49,258 nt of DNA, taken from Paenibacillus eucommiae. Lineage in GTDB: Bacteria; Bacillota; Bacilli; Paenibacillales; NBRC-103111. Position numbers and translations under genes: made by a program. The stretch spans positions 1 through 49,258 of the forward strand of contig NZ_JAGGLB010000053.1 in NCBI RefSeq assembly GCF_017874215.1, read 5' to 3'. Each line of letters begins with the position of its first letter. Position 1 is the stretch's first letter. Below the pieces are notes generated by a model that did no database searches, was not told the origin of the DNA, and was given only the letters and a program-made list of their open reading frames with translations. Positions 1-9,019 of this stretch are shown piece by piece.

Positions 1-57
1 CAAGAAGTCAATAAAAATCCTATTCCATTTCGATGGACATATGGTATGCAGGAATGA
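1..57 (+). pseudogene. possible 3' end of a transposase-like gene (partial)
   Basis: The first frame reads QEVNKNPIPFRWTYGMQE and stops at TGA 55-57. The N-x-N-P-x-P-F-x-W-T pattern recalls the C-terminal tail of IS630-type transposases. A hairpin terminator follows 59 bases later, consistent with the end of a plus-strand gene lying mostly outside the window. Only 18 codons are visible, so the family call is weak and it could be any coding tail or chance. Confidence 0.25.
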
Positions 58-115
58 TGCTTGAAACAAACGTTATTTCAGAATCGATCTACTAGATACC
101 TAAAACATTGAGAGA

Positions 116-139
116 GACGCCAAGTGGGCGTCTTTTTTT
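116..139 (+). terminator. rho-independent terminator
   Basis: GACGCC (116-121) and GGCGTC (127-132) form a 6-bp stem around AAGTG, followed by seven T (133-139). It points rightward and would end whatever gene enters from the left edge. Confidence 0.7.
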
Positions 140-181
140 GCAAGATAAGCAAGTTTAAGAGCTTAGTTGGAAATTTAATCG

Positions 182-366
182 TTACGGACATGAGAGACAC
201 TATTTATAGCAAATTCCCCTTTTTAGTGAAGCTTACGGACATCAGTTCCGCTATTTCAATAAAAAGGAGCCCAAACCCTCCCAGCCGAGGCAAATAAGGG
301 ATCTGATGTCCGCAGCGATCCCAAAAGGACCTTAATTGTCATAAATAGCGCATCTCATGTCCGTAA
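182..366. repeat. nested inverted-repeat element, four copies of a ~25-base unit
   Basis: Four related units begin with TTACGGACAT or CTGCGGACAT and end near CTATTTAT: direct copies at 182-208 and 233-256, inverted copies at 292-314 and 340-366. The outer pair (182-208 with 340-366) and inner pair (233-256 with 292-314) are nested, so the segment can fold as one long interrupted hairpin. It lies in non-coding DNA and resembles bacterial REP/BIME elements. A short open frame over its right part (357-608) has no recognisable product. Confidence 0.7.
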
Positions 367-551
367 GCTGCTTTGGATTTGCTCTGTCATGGTCTGAATG
401 CCCCCCAGTCCCCCATAATTTCTTTCATGAATTCAGATGTGAAGCCACTATTTGTTTCGTCGTCACTATCCCCTTCCCTCAGAAGCAAGACGCCAGATGC
501 CAGACGCTAAACACCTGCTGGTTTATTCTGCCTACTCCCGTAAATTCAAAG

Positions 552-605
552 TTAATAAAATCTTTACATGCAACAAACACCCCATTAACAGTTCCTCTAT
601 ATGAT
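552..605 (+). promoter_or_regulatory. PhoP (Pho) box and -10 for the SLH phosphatase
   Basis: Four hexamers sit at exact 11-base intervals: TTAATA (552-557), TTTACA (563-568), CAAACA (574-579), TTAACA (585-590). Each is separated by five bases. This matches the tandem TT(A/T/C)A(C/T)A arrangement bound by Bacillus PhoP. A -10-like TATGAT lies at 600-605, which would place the start of transcription near 612 and the box at about -60 to -22, the usual place for PhoP-activated promoters. The downstream gene encodes a phosphatase, which fits phosphate-starvation control. The -10 overlaps the ATG at 601, arguing that translation starts further down at 664. Confidence 0.7.
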
Positions 606-663
606 TAAGCAGAAGCTGCCTATAATCAGTCTTCCATATTCTCTCAAAGGAGTGTTCCTCATT

Positions 664-3600
664 TTGAAAATATTCAAAAAATTATTACCTGGCTTACTCA
701 CTTTTCTCTTATTAGTCGGTATTCTGCCAGGGGGTCTGCCTGTCCATGCCGTACCTAACGCACCACAAACGACCGTTCTTGTGGATGGAGGTTCAACGTG
801 GAGCTATCTGGATACCGGCGAAGACATGGGTACCGTCTGGCGATCGGTTTATAAGGAAAGCTGGGCGACCGGGGCAGCACCACTGGGATACCCGTCCGCC
901 AAGACAACCAGCAGCTTTGGTCAAATTAAGACAACCGTAAGCTTTGGCCCTAGCTCCTCGCAAAAATATATTACTACTTACCTTCAAAAGAAAATTGAAT
1001 TGTCTCATACTGCCGATTACGATAAAATCATTGCCAAGTTTGCCATGGATGACGGCTTTATTCTATACGTCAATGGCCAGGAAATATGGCGCGAGAATTT
1101 GCCTGAAGGCGAGATCGCTTATGATACAAGAACACCAATAGCAACTACAAAAGAATTTGAAGTTGACCTGACCAGCCTGCTTGCAGGCAAGCTTCATGAT
1201 GGTGAAAACCTGGTTTCCGTTGAGGTACACCAAGAAAGCGGCAGCAGCTCCGATGTTTATTTTGATATGAGCCTGGTCGCTATTTCAGGAATAAATCAGG
1301 ATATTCCAACCTCGATTGCCCTTACATATAACGGTGATCCACGTACAAGCTTAGGCTTTGCCTGGTATACAACGAGCGCAACAGCGGACTCACAGCTAGA
1401 CGTAGTAAAAGCAGATCAATTAGTAAACGGACAATTTCCCGAGACTGGCATCGTCTCCTTCAATGGCACCTCTGAAGAAGTAAGTGTCTACATGTCCAAG
1501 GCGGACAAAACTGCGGGAACCCTAACAAATTACAGGAGTCATAAAACAGCGGCCAAAGATTTAACGCCGGGTACGACTTATGCTTATCGGGTTGGAGACG
1601 GCAACGAAATGAACTGGAGTGCTATCGGCACCTTCACGACAGAAGGCGATTCAGCCGATGAGTCTTTCAGCTTTCTTTACACAACGGATTCACAAGGAAA
1701 GACTGAAGCCGATTTTGACACATGGAATCATACGTTAGAAGCAGGAATAGGCGAATTTCCGGAGTCGGCGTTTATCGTTAACTCTGGCGACCTGGTCGAT
1801 AATGGCGATTTGGAGGAACAATGGTTCTGGTTCTTAAATAAAGCGAACAATATTCTAAAAGATTATCCGTTAGTCCCTGCCGTAGGCAACCATGAAAGCA
1901 AAAATTATAATAACTACGCCTACCATTTCAATTTGCCAAATGCATCGCAGACCGGCGCGAAACCGGATGGATCCGTCTATTCTTTTGATTATGGCAATGC
2001 TCATTTCATGGTCATAAACACCGAATACTCAGAACAAGCAGGTACCGATGCCGTCTATCAGAAGCAAGTGGAATGGCTGCGAAACGAAGCGGCTAAGACC
2101 GATAAAAAGTGGAAAATCGTCATCATGCATAAATCTATTTATTCCATAGCCAACCATTCGAGTGACAGCGACGTTCTTTTCTTTCGCGAGAAATTAACGA
2201 AGGTATTCGATGAAATTGGCGCAGATCTGGTCATCGGAGGCCATGATCATTCCTATACGAGAAGCTACCAGATGTATGGCAATGAAATTCAACCTGTGAC
2301 AAGCGATGCGGAAGCCAACGCGGTAAATCCGAAAGGTACGCTTTATTTGATCACTAACGCCGCGGGCAACAAAATGTACACACCATTAGCGCCCCCTGCT
2401 TATGCCGATAAATACGGACAACCCAACAAGCCGATGTTTACCGGCATTACTGTGACAGAAAACAAACTGTCATTCCAAACATATACGACAGAGACTGACG
2501 GAACAACTGCACTCTTTGATCAATATGCTATAAAGAGAACCGAAGACAGACCGGCCCCCGTACAAGACGCGAAAGCCCATTTCTCAGAAGATGGGAACAT
2601 CGAGATCAACTGGACAGCCGCGAGTACGGGAGCAGCAGCCGACAGCTATCGCATTTATGAGAAGGACAACCGCTTGGGAGCTACCTGGAGCGCAGCTGTA
2701 AATCATGTTAATGCTGTGAACAAATACAGCTATAGCATTAAAGATGTCGATATGAAGAAATCGTATCAGTTCGTAATTAAAGCCGTAAGCGGCAAAAATT
2801 ACTCTGGCGAAGCAGTAGCTTCGTTTGCACCCGACATTCCTACAACGATTGCCCTTACCTTTAATGGCGACCCGCGTACAAGCTTAGGGTTTTCCTGGTA
2901 TACATCAATCGAAACGACAGGATCCCAGGTAGACATAATAGAAGCAAATCAGCTAGTAAACGGAAAATTTCCCGTAAGCGGCGTTGTTTCCTTTATTGGC
3001 ACTTCAGAGGAAGTGAATGTCTTTATCGATCATGAAGACAAAGACAATTCCACAACAAACCCTTTCGTAAGCCACAAAGCTACCGCATCTGGTCTAAAAC
3101 CAGGGACAACTTATGCTTATCGCCTTGGAGATGGCAGCGAATTTAATGCGAGCGAAATCCGTACGTTTACCACGGAAGACGATTCGTCTAAGGATGCCTT
3201 CACCTTCCTATTCACAACAGATTCGCAGGGATCTTCGGAAGCCGATTTTGAAACGTGGAACTACACTGTAGAAGAAGGAATACGTGCTTTCCCTGAGTCA
3301 GCGTTCATAATCAATTCTGGTGACCTAGTGAATGACGGCGGCTTGGAGGAGCAATGGTTCTGGTTTTTCAACAAAGCAAAAAATACACTAAGCGAATATC
3401 CGTTAGTTCCTGCTGTCGGAAACCATGAAGGCAACAAATTCAGCAACTACGCCTACCATTTCAATCTGCCTAATAAGTCCGAGACTGGCGCAAAGCCTGA
3501 CGGTTCCGTTTATTCATTTGATTATGGCGATGCGCATTTCATGGTCATTAATACTGAATACTGGAATGAAGGCGGCAATCAGGAAATTTTCGATAAGCAA

Positions 3601-5091
3601 GTCGAATGGCTTTACAGCGAAACGGCCAAGACGGATAAAAAGTGGAAAATCGTGATTATGCATAAAGCGATCTACTCTGTAGCCAAGCATTCCATGGACG
3701 GCGATGTTATGTTTTTCAGAGAGAAGCTGACGGCTGTCTATGATGAGCTGGGCATTGATCTGGTGCTTGCTGGCCATGACCATTCATATGCAAGAAGCTA
3801 TCAAATGCTAGGAAATGAACCTCAGAGTGTAATCATCGATGAGGATGCCTATGCGGTCAACCCAAAGGGTACGCTTTACTTGGTTACCAACGCAGCTGGT
3901 GACAAGGTTTACCCTCCAAATGACCGTCCCTACACTTATACAGCTAAATACGGACAACCTAACAAACCTATGTTCACAGGCATTAAAATCACGAAAGACA
4001 CACTTTCGCTAGAGGCATCTACTTTGGAGGCAATCGGAGTATCAGCCAACTACGACAAGTACAGCATCAAGAAAACCGACGTCAATCCAAATCCCGTTCA
4101 AGACCCCAAAGTGGTCCTTGGAGCGGACAATAATCTCACTATTAGCTGGACGACTCCCAATGCAGGAGAAAAGGTCGACAGCTACCGGATTTATGAGCAA
4201 AACGACGCACTCGGAGCGAACTGGAACACAATCGTTAAGCATGTCGAAGGAACGAACAACTACAGTTACGTCATCGACAACGCCAACAAAGAACATAAAT
4301 ATCGTTTCGTTATCAAAGCAGTAAGCGGCCGAAATAACTCGGATGAAGCAATTGCCGTATATCCAAACGGCGGAAACCCGAATCCGGATCCAGGTCCAGG
4401 TCCAGGTCCAGGTCCAGGTCCAGGTCCAGGTTCAAACCCAAATCCGAACCCAAGCCCGAAACCGAGCCCGAGCCCGAGTCCAAGTCCAAGTCCAAGTCCA
4501 AGTCCAAGTCCGAGCCCAAATCCGGACCCAACGCCGACGCCATCTGTCCAGTTCAGCGATACGGCTAAGCATTGGGCTGAAGCTGCCATTGAAAAAGCGA
4601 TTAAGCTCGGATTTGTAAATGGATATGAAGACGAAACCTTCCGGCCGGATAAAAAAATAAACCGCATTGAATTTATAACTATGCTGTCCAGAGCTCTGCA
4701 GCTACCAGCCGGAACTACAGCAGCAACTACAGCTATAAAATTCAAGGATCAGGATCAAATTCCGGACTGGGGTACTTCCGCTCTCGCGGCTGCCCTAGAA
4801 GCTGGTATGATAGACGGCTATGACGACAATACCTTCCGTCCTGGTAAGCCTATCACCCGAGCTGAATTAGTAGCCATCGTTATTCGTGCTTTAAACATTA
4901 AAGTAGATACGAATGCATCCCTATCTTTCGATGATGCTGCTGCCACGCCGCAGTGGGCGATTCCATCAATTGCAGCCGCTGTAAAAGCAGGACTCATCGA
5001 AGGAGTCGGCAATAACCGTTTTGCTCCGAATGAAACAGCAACCCGGGCAGAAGCAGTGACTCTTATCCTCTCTTTATTGAACGCAAAGTAA
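664..5091 (+). CDS. secreted SLH-anchored protein with two purple-acid-phosphatase-like modules
   Basis: Start chosen at TTG 664: AAAGGAG (646-652) lies 11 bases upstream and the product opens with a clear signal peptide (KIFKK, hydrophobic stretch, cleavage near PVHA). An in-frame ATG at 601 lies within the promoter. Mature layout: an N-terminal beta domain to about residue 215; PAP-N/Fn3-like plus metallophosphoesterase module 1, with NSGDLVDNG (~372), VGNHES (~408), MHKSIYS (~488) and GGHDHSYTR (~524); an Fn3-like spacer; a second module with the same motifs at ~883, 919, 998 and 1035; another Fn3-like domain; a Pro-Gly/Pro-Ser linker; and three SLH domains (~1297-1341, 1360-1410, 1422-1469) that bind pyruvylated wall polymer. 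All metal-binding D, N, H motifs look intact in both modules. Likely a wall-attached phosphomonoesterase or diesterase for phosphate scavenging; substrate unknown. Confidence 0.9.
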   Translation: MKIFKKLLPGLLTFLLLVGILPGGLPVHAVPNAPQTTVLVDGGSTWSYLDTGEDMGTVWRSVYKESWATGAAPLGYPSAKTTSSFGQIKTTVSFGPSSSQKYITTYLQKKIELSHTADYDKIIAKFAMDDGFILYVNGQEIWRENLPEGEIAYDTRTPIATTKEFEVDLTSLLAGKLHDGENLVSVEVHQESGSSSDVYFDMSLVAISGINQDIPTSIALTYNGDPRTSLGFAWYTTSATADSQLDVVKADQLVNGQFPETGIVSFNGTSEEVSVYMSKADKTAGTLTNYRSHKTAAKDLTPGTTYAYRVGDGNEMNWSAIGTFTTEGDSADESFSFLYTTDSQGKTEADFDTWNHTLEAGIGEFPESAFIVNSGDLVDNGDLEEQWFWFLNKANNILKDYPLVPAVGNHESKNYNNYAYHFNLPNASQTGAKPDGSVYSFDYGNAHFMVINTEYSEQAGTDAVYQKQVEWLRNEAAKTDKKWKIVIMHKSIYSIANHSSDSDVLFFREKLTKVFDEIGADLVIGGHDHSYTRSYQMYGNEIQPVTSDAEANAVNPKGTLYLITNAAGNKMYTPLAPPAYADKYGQPNKPMFTGITVTENKLSFQTYTTETDGTTALFDQYAIKRTEDRPAPVQDAKAHFSEDGNIEINWTAASTGAAADSYRIYEKDNRLGATWSAAVNHVNAVNKYSYSIKDVDMKKSYQFVIKAVSGKNYSGEAVASFAPDIPTTIALTFNGDPRTSLGFSWYTSIETTGSQVDIIEANQLVNGKFPVSGVVSFIGTSEEVNVFIDHEDKDNSTTNPFVSHKATASGLKPGTTYAYRLGDGSEFNASEIRTFTTEDDSSKDAFTFLFTTDSQGSSEADFETWNYTVEEGIRAFPESAFIINSGDLVNDGGLEEQWFWFFNKAKNTLSEYPLVPAVGNHEGNKFSNYAYHFNLPNKSETGAKPDGSVYSFDYGDAHFMVINTEYWNEGGNQEIFDKQVEWLYSETAKTDKKWKIVIMHKAIYSVAKHSMDGDVMFFREKLTAVYDELGIDLVLAGHDHSYARSYQMLGNEPQSVIIDEDAYAVNPKGTLYLVTNAAGDKVYPPNDRPYTYTAKYGQPNKPMFTGIKITKDTLSLEASTLEAIGVSANYDKYSIKKTDVNPNPVQDPKVVLGADNNLTISWTTPNAGEKVDSYRIYEQNDALGANWNTIVKHVEGTNNYSYVIDNANKEHKYRFVIKAVSGRNNSDEAIAVYPNGGNPNPDPGPGPGPGPGPGPGSNPNPNPSPKPSPSPSPSPSPSPSPSPSPNPDPTPTPSVQFSDTAKHWAEAAIEKAIKLGFVNGYEDETFRPDKKINRIEFITMLSRALQLPAGTTAATTAIKFKDQDQIPDWGTSALAAALEAGMIDGYDDNTFRPGKPITRAELVAIVIRALNIKVDTNASLSFDDAAATPQWAIPSIAAAVKAGLIEGVGNNRFAPNETATRAEAVTLILSLLNAK
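4388..4530 (+). repeat. 6-base tandem repeats coding PG and PS linker
   Basis: About eight consecutive CCAGGT-type hexamers (from ~4396 to 4432) are followed by CCGAGC/CCAAGT hexamers to ~4515. They encode alternating Pro-Gly then Pro-Ser/Asn, a flexible wall-spanning spacer before the SLH domains. Changes in copy number would keep the frame. The same repeats create long but meaningless open frames on the other strand. Confidence 0.9.
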
Positions 5092-5153
5092 TTAAAGTAA
5101 TTTAGAAATTGCCTTTCTGCATCCTTAAAAAAGGGTAAGCAATACGCGAGTGC

Positions 5154-5216
5154 ATGGTCAGGGAATGGATTTGGGGCTCCGAACATTTTTCAGCCCCCTA
5201 CCTATTCCCTGACCAT
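5154..5216. repeat. long hairpin downstream of the SLH phosphatase gene
   Basis: A perfect 13-base inverted repeat, ATGGTCAGGGAAT (5154-5166) with ATTCCCTGACCAT (5204-5216), encloses a second pair GGGGCT/AGCCCC (5173-5178, 5192-5197). It sits 60 bases after the stop. There is no clear T run after it, so it may be an RNA-stabilising or factor-dependent end rather than a classic terminator. Confidence 0.6.
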
Positions 5217-5399
5217 CTGCTTTGCACATGGACACCCACTCCTCCAACCAGACAGCCAGAAAAGGGTCGACCTCCCTCCCTGAGCTATGGGGATAGTACC
5301 CATATGAGAAATATGAGACTCACATGAGCTCACATTTTTATATCACGTTATAGCACGAACGCTTCACCGCTGTAAAGTGATTCGGCTGTTATCACTTAA

Positions 5400-5690
5400 G
5401 AAATATCCTCCTTGGGCGTCTTTTCCGGAGCGTGTTCGTGACTTGGGTGCATCGAGGAGATTTCCTAGCCGAGGCTGGAGACGCCTCTGTGCTTTTAACG
5501 ATGTTTTTCATCGCTAAAAGCACTGGGCCGTTTCCACAACCTTACTTTAACAATGAAAAACATCGTTAAAATCCCTTTTTACCACCCGGAGAGGCCCTCT
5601 TTCCTCTTTTAGCGATGAAAAACATCGTTAACGTGACGGATTGACCTGGAACACATGTTTTAACGATGAAAAACATCGTTAAGTGGAACA
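5400..5690 (+). repeat. degenerate composite repeat with four copies of the 25-base palindrome
   Basis: Four copies of a palindrome with arms TTTAACGATG and CATCGTTAAA around TTTTT or AAAAA lie at 5493-5519, 5546-5570, 5608-5632 and 5659-5683, some with one base changed. The DNA just before (about 5400-5490: GTGTTCGTGAC, GGAGATTTCCTAGC) is a shortened version of the composite elements at 20321, 32517 and 48800. No gene is seen in 5217-5921. Confidence 0.7.
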
Positions 5691-5826
5691 CACGCTCAAT
5701 TGGGGGTGGCAAGCTGCTTCGGGGTATACTTTTCCCTAAAAACTTACTTTTAGTTCAGTGAGAAAGGTTAACCCCTCTTTTACACCTTATCACTATAAAG
5801 TACTTAAACTTTCTTATATGTCAAGT

Positions 5827-5861
5827 AAGGACGATCCATGACGGATCGCCCTTTTATTTTT
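5827..5861 (+). terminator. terminator-like hairpin, no obvious parent gene
   Basis: AAGGACGATCC (5827-5837) pairs with GGATCGCCCTT (5843-5853) with one mismatch, followed by a T-rich tract to 5861. It faces rightward although the next gene (5922-6119) is on the minus strand. A short untranslated RNA ending here is possible, but no convincing promoter was found for one. Confidence 0.45.
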
Positions 5862-5921
5862 CTGGATCGGATATACAAATCTAAATACCCGTATTCACTT
5901 TACTTATTCTTTGTATCTTAA

Positions 5922-6119
5922 CTACAGCAACAGAGCGATAATACCCGCGACTCCTGCGAGAGTACACATAATCCCCCCAAAACGAGTGGACCAAATATAT
6001 AGATCAGAAGGCTCTGTAGCGTCATTTGATTTCCAACTCTCAGTTATTGTCCAGATCACTGAAGGCTTAATTAACAGCAACAAACCAAAAAGTGTAAGAA
6101 CAACTGCGAGTATAGCCAT
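5922..6119 (-). CDS. small two-helix membrane protein (DUF6199-like)
   Basis: A 65-residue protein with a hydrophobic N-terminal helix (about residues 2-22) and a C-terminal helix (about 46-65). They flank a short outside or inside loop containing W-x-x-T-E-S-W-K-S and E-P-S-x-L-Y. This W-TESWKS/EPS pattern with a following G-G is typical of the DUF6199 family of Bacillales membrane proteins of unknown function. AGGAGG stands a few bases before the ATG, so this is a real gene. It lies downstream of, and on the same strand as, the gene at 6214. No function can be given. Confidence 0.7.
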   Translation of the reverse strand: MAILAVVLTLFGLLLLIKPSVIWTITESWKSNDATEPSDLYIWSTRFGGIMCTLAGVAGIIALLL

Positions 6120-6213
6120 TCAAATCCTCCTAAAAAATAGATTCAGGTAAATGTTTCAAATCCTTCAATTCCAATATACATTTTTGCCAGACTCTGAAAT
6201 CCATCTCTATCAT

Positions 6214-6606
6214 TTAAAAGGTCATAACATCCGGCCCCACAAGCGAAATACCCCGAAACGAATAGGTGAATAACGGCTTGCCACGTTCCAGAAGGATATC
6301 ATACTCTTCGCACTCTTCCCTGAAGGAAATCCATTCATCACTAGAATAATTCATTACGGTTCCGTTACCTACTCCAATGCAAAGGATATAAGAGGCTCCG
6401 TTAGACGATTGGTATTCCAGCACAACATTGTCGGATCTAGTCCTTCCTTCATTGGCAAATATGCTAACGCGGGCTTGCTTCATAAGCGTATCTTCAGGCT
6501 GAATCATTGCTGCTGCTTCTTCTGCCATTAAGGCAGTTTTTAAAATCCCTTTGATTCCGTCTTTGGCTAACATTTCAGCATCTTCAAACGTGTTAATTTT
6601 GTTCAT
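6214..6606 (-). CDS. hypothetical protein, 130 residues
   Basis: I do not recognise this protein. It is soluble, acidic and without signal peptide or membrane segment. The N-terminal half is helical (EDAEMLAKDGIKG, LMAEEAAAMIQ), and the C-terminal half looks like a mixed beta fold, ending in GPDVMTF. AGGAG sits before the ATG. It lies 87 bases after the GH78 gene on the same strand. The gap is AT-rich, with an imperfect hairpin (GGCAT/ATGCC arms) and a possible promoter (TTGGTT, 16 bases, TAAAAT), so it may be transcribed on its own. An immunity-type or stress role is possible but not supported. Confidence 0.65.
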   Translation of the reverse strand: MNKINTFEDAEMLAKDGIKGILKTALMAEEAAAMIQPEDTLMKQARVSIFANEGRTRSDNVVLEYQSSNGASYILCIGVGNGTVMNYSSDEWISFREECEEYDILLERGKPLFTYSFRGISLVGPDVMTF

Positions 6607-6693
6607 TCAATCGGCTCCTGATCATGGCATTAATATTACATGATATTAAATACTATAATAACATATTTTATGCCAATCGGAATCAGAACCAAA

Positions 6694-8982
6694 TTAATAA
6701 CTTTGGACAACAGAGACTCCCTCAGGTACAGTGAGCTTCATTTGCCCATCAGAATATTCAAAGGTTATGCTTCCTGTCGGCACCTGGAACGTGAGCCTCA
6801 CTTCACGAAGAGAATCCGGCAGATGAGGAGAAAAGGACACTTTTCTCCATCCGGGGAGAGCTGGCTTCAAGCCAATGATGTGCTCGATAAGCACTGGAAT
6901 GGGAGCGCTGGCCCAGGGATGACATAAGCTTGTATTTGCTTTCAAGTCTTTGGACCAGGCTTCAAAGCAAGTGGTTGCACCTTCTTTAACCATATTGCCC
7001 CAGGAATGCAGGTCATTTGAAGTGATCAGCTCATAAATCAAATCATATTCCCCTGCTTCGGCAAGAGCCTGTAAAACGAAATAGGCCATGTAAACTCCAC
7101 AGCTTAATCGTTTCACGCGAATGCATGCTACTACGGATTCTTTGGCCTCGTCCGGAACCAGACCGAATAGAAGTGGAAGCGCATTGGCATGCAGCGATGA
7201 ATGACCGGATCCTTCTGCATCCACAAATAGCTTCGTCTCCTCGTTATAAAACACCTTGCGAAAAGCGGCTTTCACCTTATGTAAAGCTAGTTGTACATCA
7301 TCCGACTTTGAGCCCTGCAATATTTCCTGGATCTCAGCCACAGCAACCATTGCCCCATAATAAAAGGCATTAAGAACGTTGTGACAGCCATCTTCTATCG
7401 GGTTATTGAGTATAAAATCATAATTGTCACGCAAATCTGGCGGCCAATCAACAAGATTCCATTTATCAGTCACCTTGGCAAGCAGACCATCTTCTCTACG
7501 AAATTGTGCAAAATGACGCAGCATATTCTCGGCCGTAGGATGCATCTCCTCAAGAAAATCCCGGTCGCCACTTTGCTTATAATACTGCAGCAGCTGCAGC
7601 GGCCACTGGAATGAAAAATCGGCAATTTCCTGCATATAACTGCCGGAAGCTACCGCCATCATACCTGGACAAACATGAGAGGACAACAAGGCGAAATCCT
7701 TAAGTGATTTTCGGAACAGCCGCAAATCGCCTGACACATACGCATGGGCATGGGTAATGATCGTATTATCTCCCAGGTACTGCCCCTTTTCCCTGGAAGG
7801 ACAATCCACATAATTTTCCTGGGAGCCGAATTTCACACCATTTCTGCATATGGACCAGATGTCATTAAGCAGCGGGTTAGAGGATATGAACATGCAGGCT
7901 GTTTCATCGAGCGGATAATGCCGGACAACTGCTGAGAAGCTCCCAGTATCTACAGCAATTCCAGGCTCCGCAAGCACCTCCACATACCTGAAAGCTTTAT
8001 AGTCGAACAGCTCAAGCTCATCATCGTCACGTTCTGACAAAGTCCAAAACTCCTGATACAGGCAATTGCACCTCATATCATAACGAACACGGCCATTTGC
8101 AAGCAGCTCTTCACCACAGCGAATTTCGATCATTTGCCCAGCTCTGCCTTTCCCCCTTAAACGAAACTGTCCGGTAATTTCCTGCCCGAAATCAATTAAA
8201 TAACCCTCATCCGGCAGCTCAACCACTTGCATGGGATTCATATCATACACAGATAGCGGCGGTGTAGGCTGTATAAATAACTGATGGTCATCCTTCGCAT
8301 GCTCCAATGCTGATTCCCAATTCGAGTCATCAAAGCCGGCTTCGCGCCAACCTTGCACTTTAATCCTGCCGTCTATATGTTCCAGATATTGAGTGTCATA
8401 GCCAATAGAAGCACCCAAACCATGCTCCTCAGTTATTTTGTATGTCCATGTATGATTCGTTCTTGCAGCAACCAGACCACCTATACTTAACTCGGCAATG
8501 AAGCCTTGGCGATAATCCCCACTATTATAAGCATGAGAAATTACTCCATGGTAATAAACATGTACCGCGATTACGTTCTCACCTATATTTAAAAAAGGAG
8601 TCACATCAAACCGGTTATAAAAATAATGGAAATAATTACCTTGCGCAGGGCCCTGGCCGACAAAATGACCATTGATGTAAACCTTATAATAATCATCTCC
8701 GGTTATATCCAGATACGCATCTGAAAGGCTCCCGCTTAGCAGGAACACCTTTCTTGCTAACATATGGTGATTTTTCAGCTCTTGTTTATGCTCTTGTTTA
8801 TGTTCCTGTTTATGTTCCTGCTTATGCTCCTGGATATGATCCAGCATTTCCTTGTGCTCATTCTCCCCGGTCTCCAGGCTCTCCTGCCCAGCTAATTCCT
8901 TATGGTAAATGTCAATCGGCGGCAAAGCCTCGAACTCGCGGGCCATAATCCAGCAGGCTGCCCATTTCTTGTCCATTTCCAA
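6694..8982 (-). CDS. GH78 alpha-L-rhamnosidase-like glycoside hydrolase
   Basis: A 762-residue cytoplasmic protein (no signal peptide). The N-terminal beta-sandwich region (about 70-190) carries YKVYINGHFVGQGPAQG, as in the sugar-binding domains of bacterial rhamnosidases. The (alpha/alpha)6 catalytic part begins near residue 385 with ENYVDCPSREKGQYLGDN (~390), the signature of GH78, and continues with typical WPLQLLQYY and CHPWASAPI segments. A C-terminal beta domain closes the protein. It presumably removes rhamnose or a similar deoxyhexose from oligosaccharides taken up by the adjacent ABC system. An odd low-complexity run of four EHKQ-type repeats lies at about residues 50-66. RBS AAGGAG precedes ATG 8982. 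Last gene of the 14178-6694 operon; exact linkage specificity unknown. Confidence 0.8.
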   Translation of the reverse strand: MEMDKKWAACWIMAREFEALPPIDIYHKELAGQESLETGENEHKEMLDHIQEHKQEHKQEHKQEHKQELKNHHMLARKVFLLSGSLSDAYLDITGDDYYKVYINGHFVGQGPAQGNYFHYFYNRFDVTPFLNIGENVIAVHVYYHGVISHAYNSGDYRQGFIAELSIGGLVAARTNHTWTYKITEEHGLGASIGYDTQYLEHIDGRIKVQGWREAGFDDSNWESALEHAKDDHQLFIQPTPPLSVYDMNPMQVVELPDEGYLIDFGQEITGQFRLRGKGRAGQMIEIRCGEELLANGRVRYDMRCNCLYQEFWTLSERDDDELELFDYKAFRYVEVLAEPGIAVDTGSFSAVVRHYPLDETACMFISSNPLLNDIWSICRNGVKFGSQENYVDCPSREKGQYLGDNTIITHAHAYVSGDLRLFRKSLKDFALLSSHVCPGMMAVASGSYMQEIADFSFQWPLQLLQYYKQSGDRDFLEEMHPTAENMLRHFAQFRREDGLLAKVTDKWNLVDWPPDLRDNYDFILNNPIEDGCHNVLNAFYYGAMVAVAEIQEILQGSKSDDVQLALHKVKAAFRKVFYNEETKLFVDAEGSGHSSLHANALPLLFGLVPDEAKESVVACIRVKRLSCGVYMAYFVLQALAEAGEYDLIYELITSNDLHSWGNMVKEGATTCFEAWSKDLKANTSLCHPWASAPIPVLIEHIIGLKPALPGWRKVSFSPHLPDSLREVRLTFQVPTGSITFEYSDGQMKLTVPEGVSVVQSY
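8776..8836 (-). repeat. 12-base tandem repeat inside the GH78 gene
   Basis: About five copies of a 12-base unit (plus strand TGTTCCTGTTTA, with small changes) encode repeats of H-K-Q-E between the N-terminal segment and the first beta domain. Copy number can vary without changing frame. The repeat looks like a recent slippage expansion. Confidence 0.8.
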
Positions 8983-9019
8983 GCTCCTTTTTTGTGCTCT
9001 CGTACTTGTTTAGCCATTG

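Noticed and set aside
357..608. 83-codon plus-strand open frame before the phosphatase
   Set aside because: Starts within the inverted-repeat element, runs through the Pho box and promoter, and has no recognisable sequence.
4266..4745. Long minus-strand open frame with GLGLGLG repeats, and a second one in another frame
   Set aside because: Created by the hexamer repeats of the Pro-Gly/Pro-Ser linker; no ribosome-binding site and it is opposite a clear gene.
5493..5683. Regularly spaced palindromes as a CRISPR array
   Set aside because: Repeats differ in centre (TTTTT or AAAAA), intervals vary, copies are dispersed elsewhere, and no cas genes are near.
5827..5861. Terminator of a small RNA gene at about 5700-5860
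   Set aside because: The hairpin is fair, but no convincing promoter was found upstream on the plus strand.
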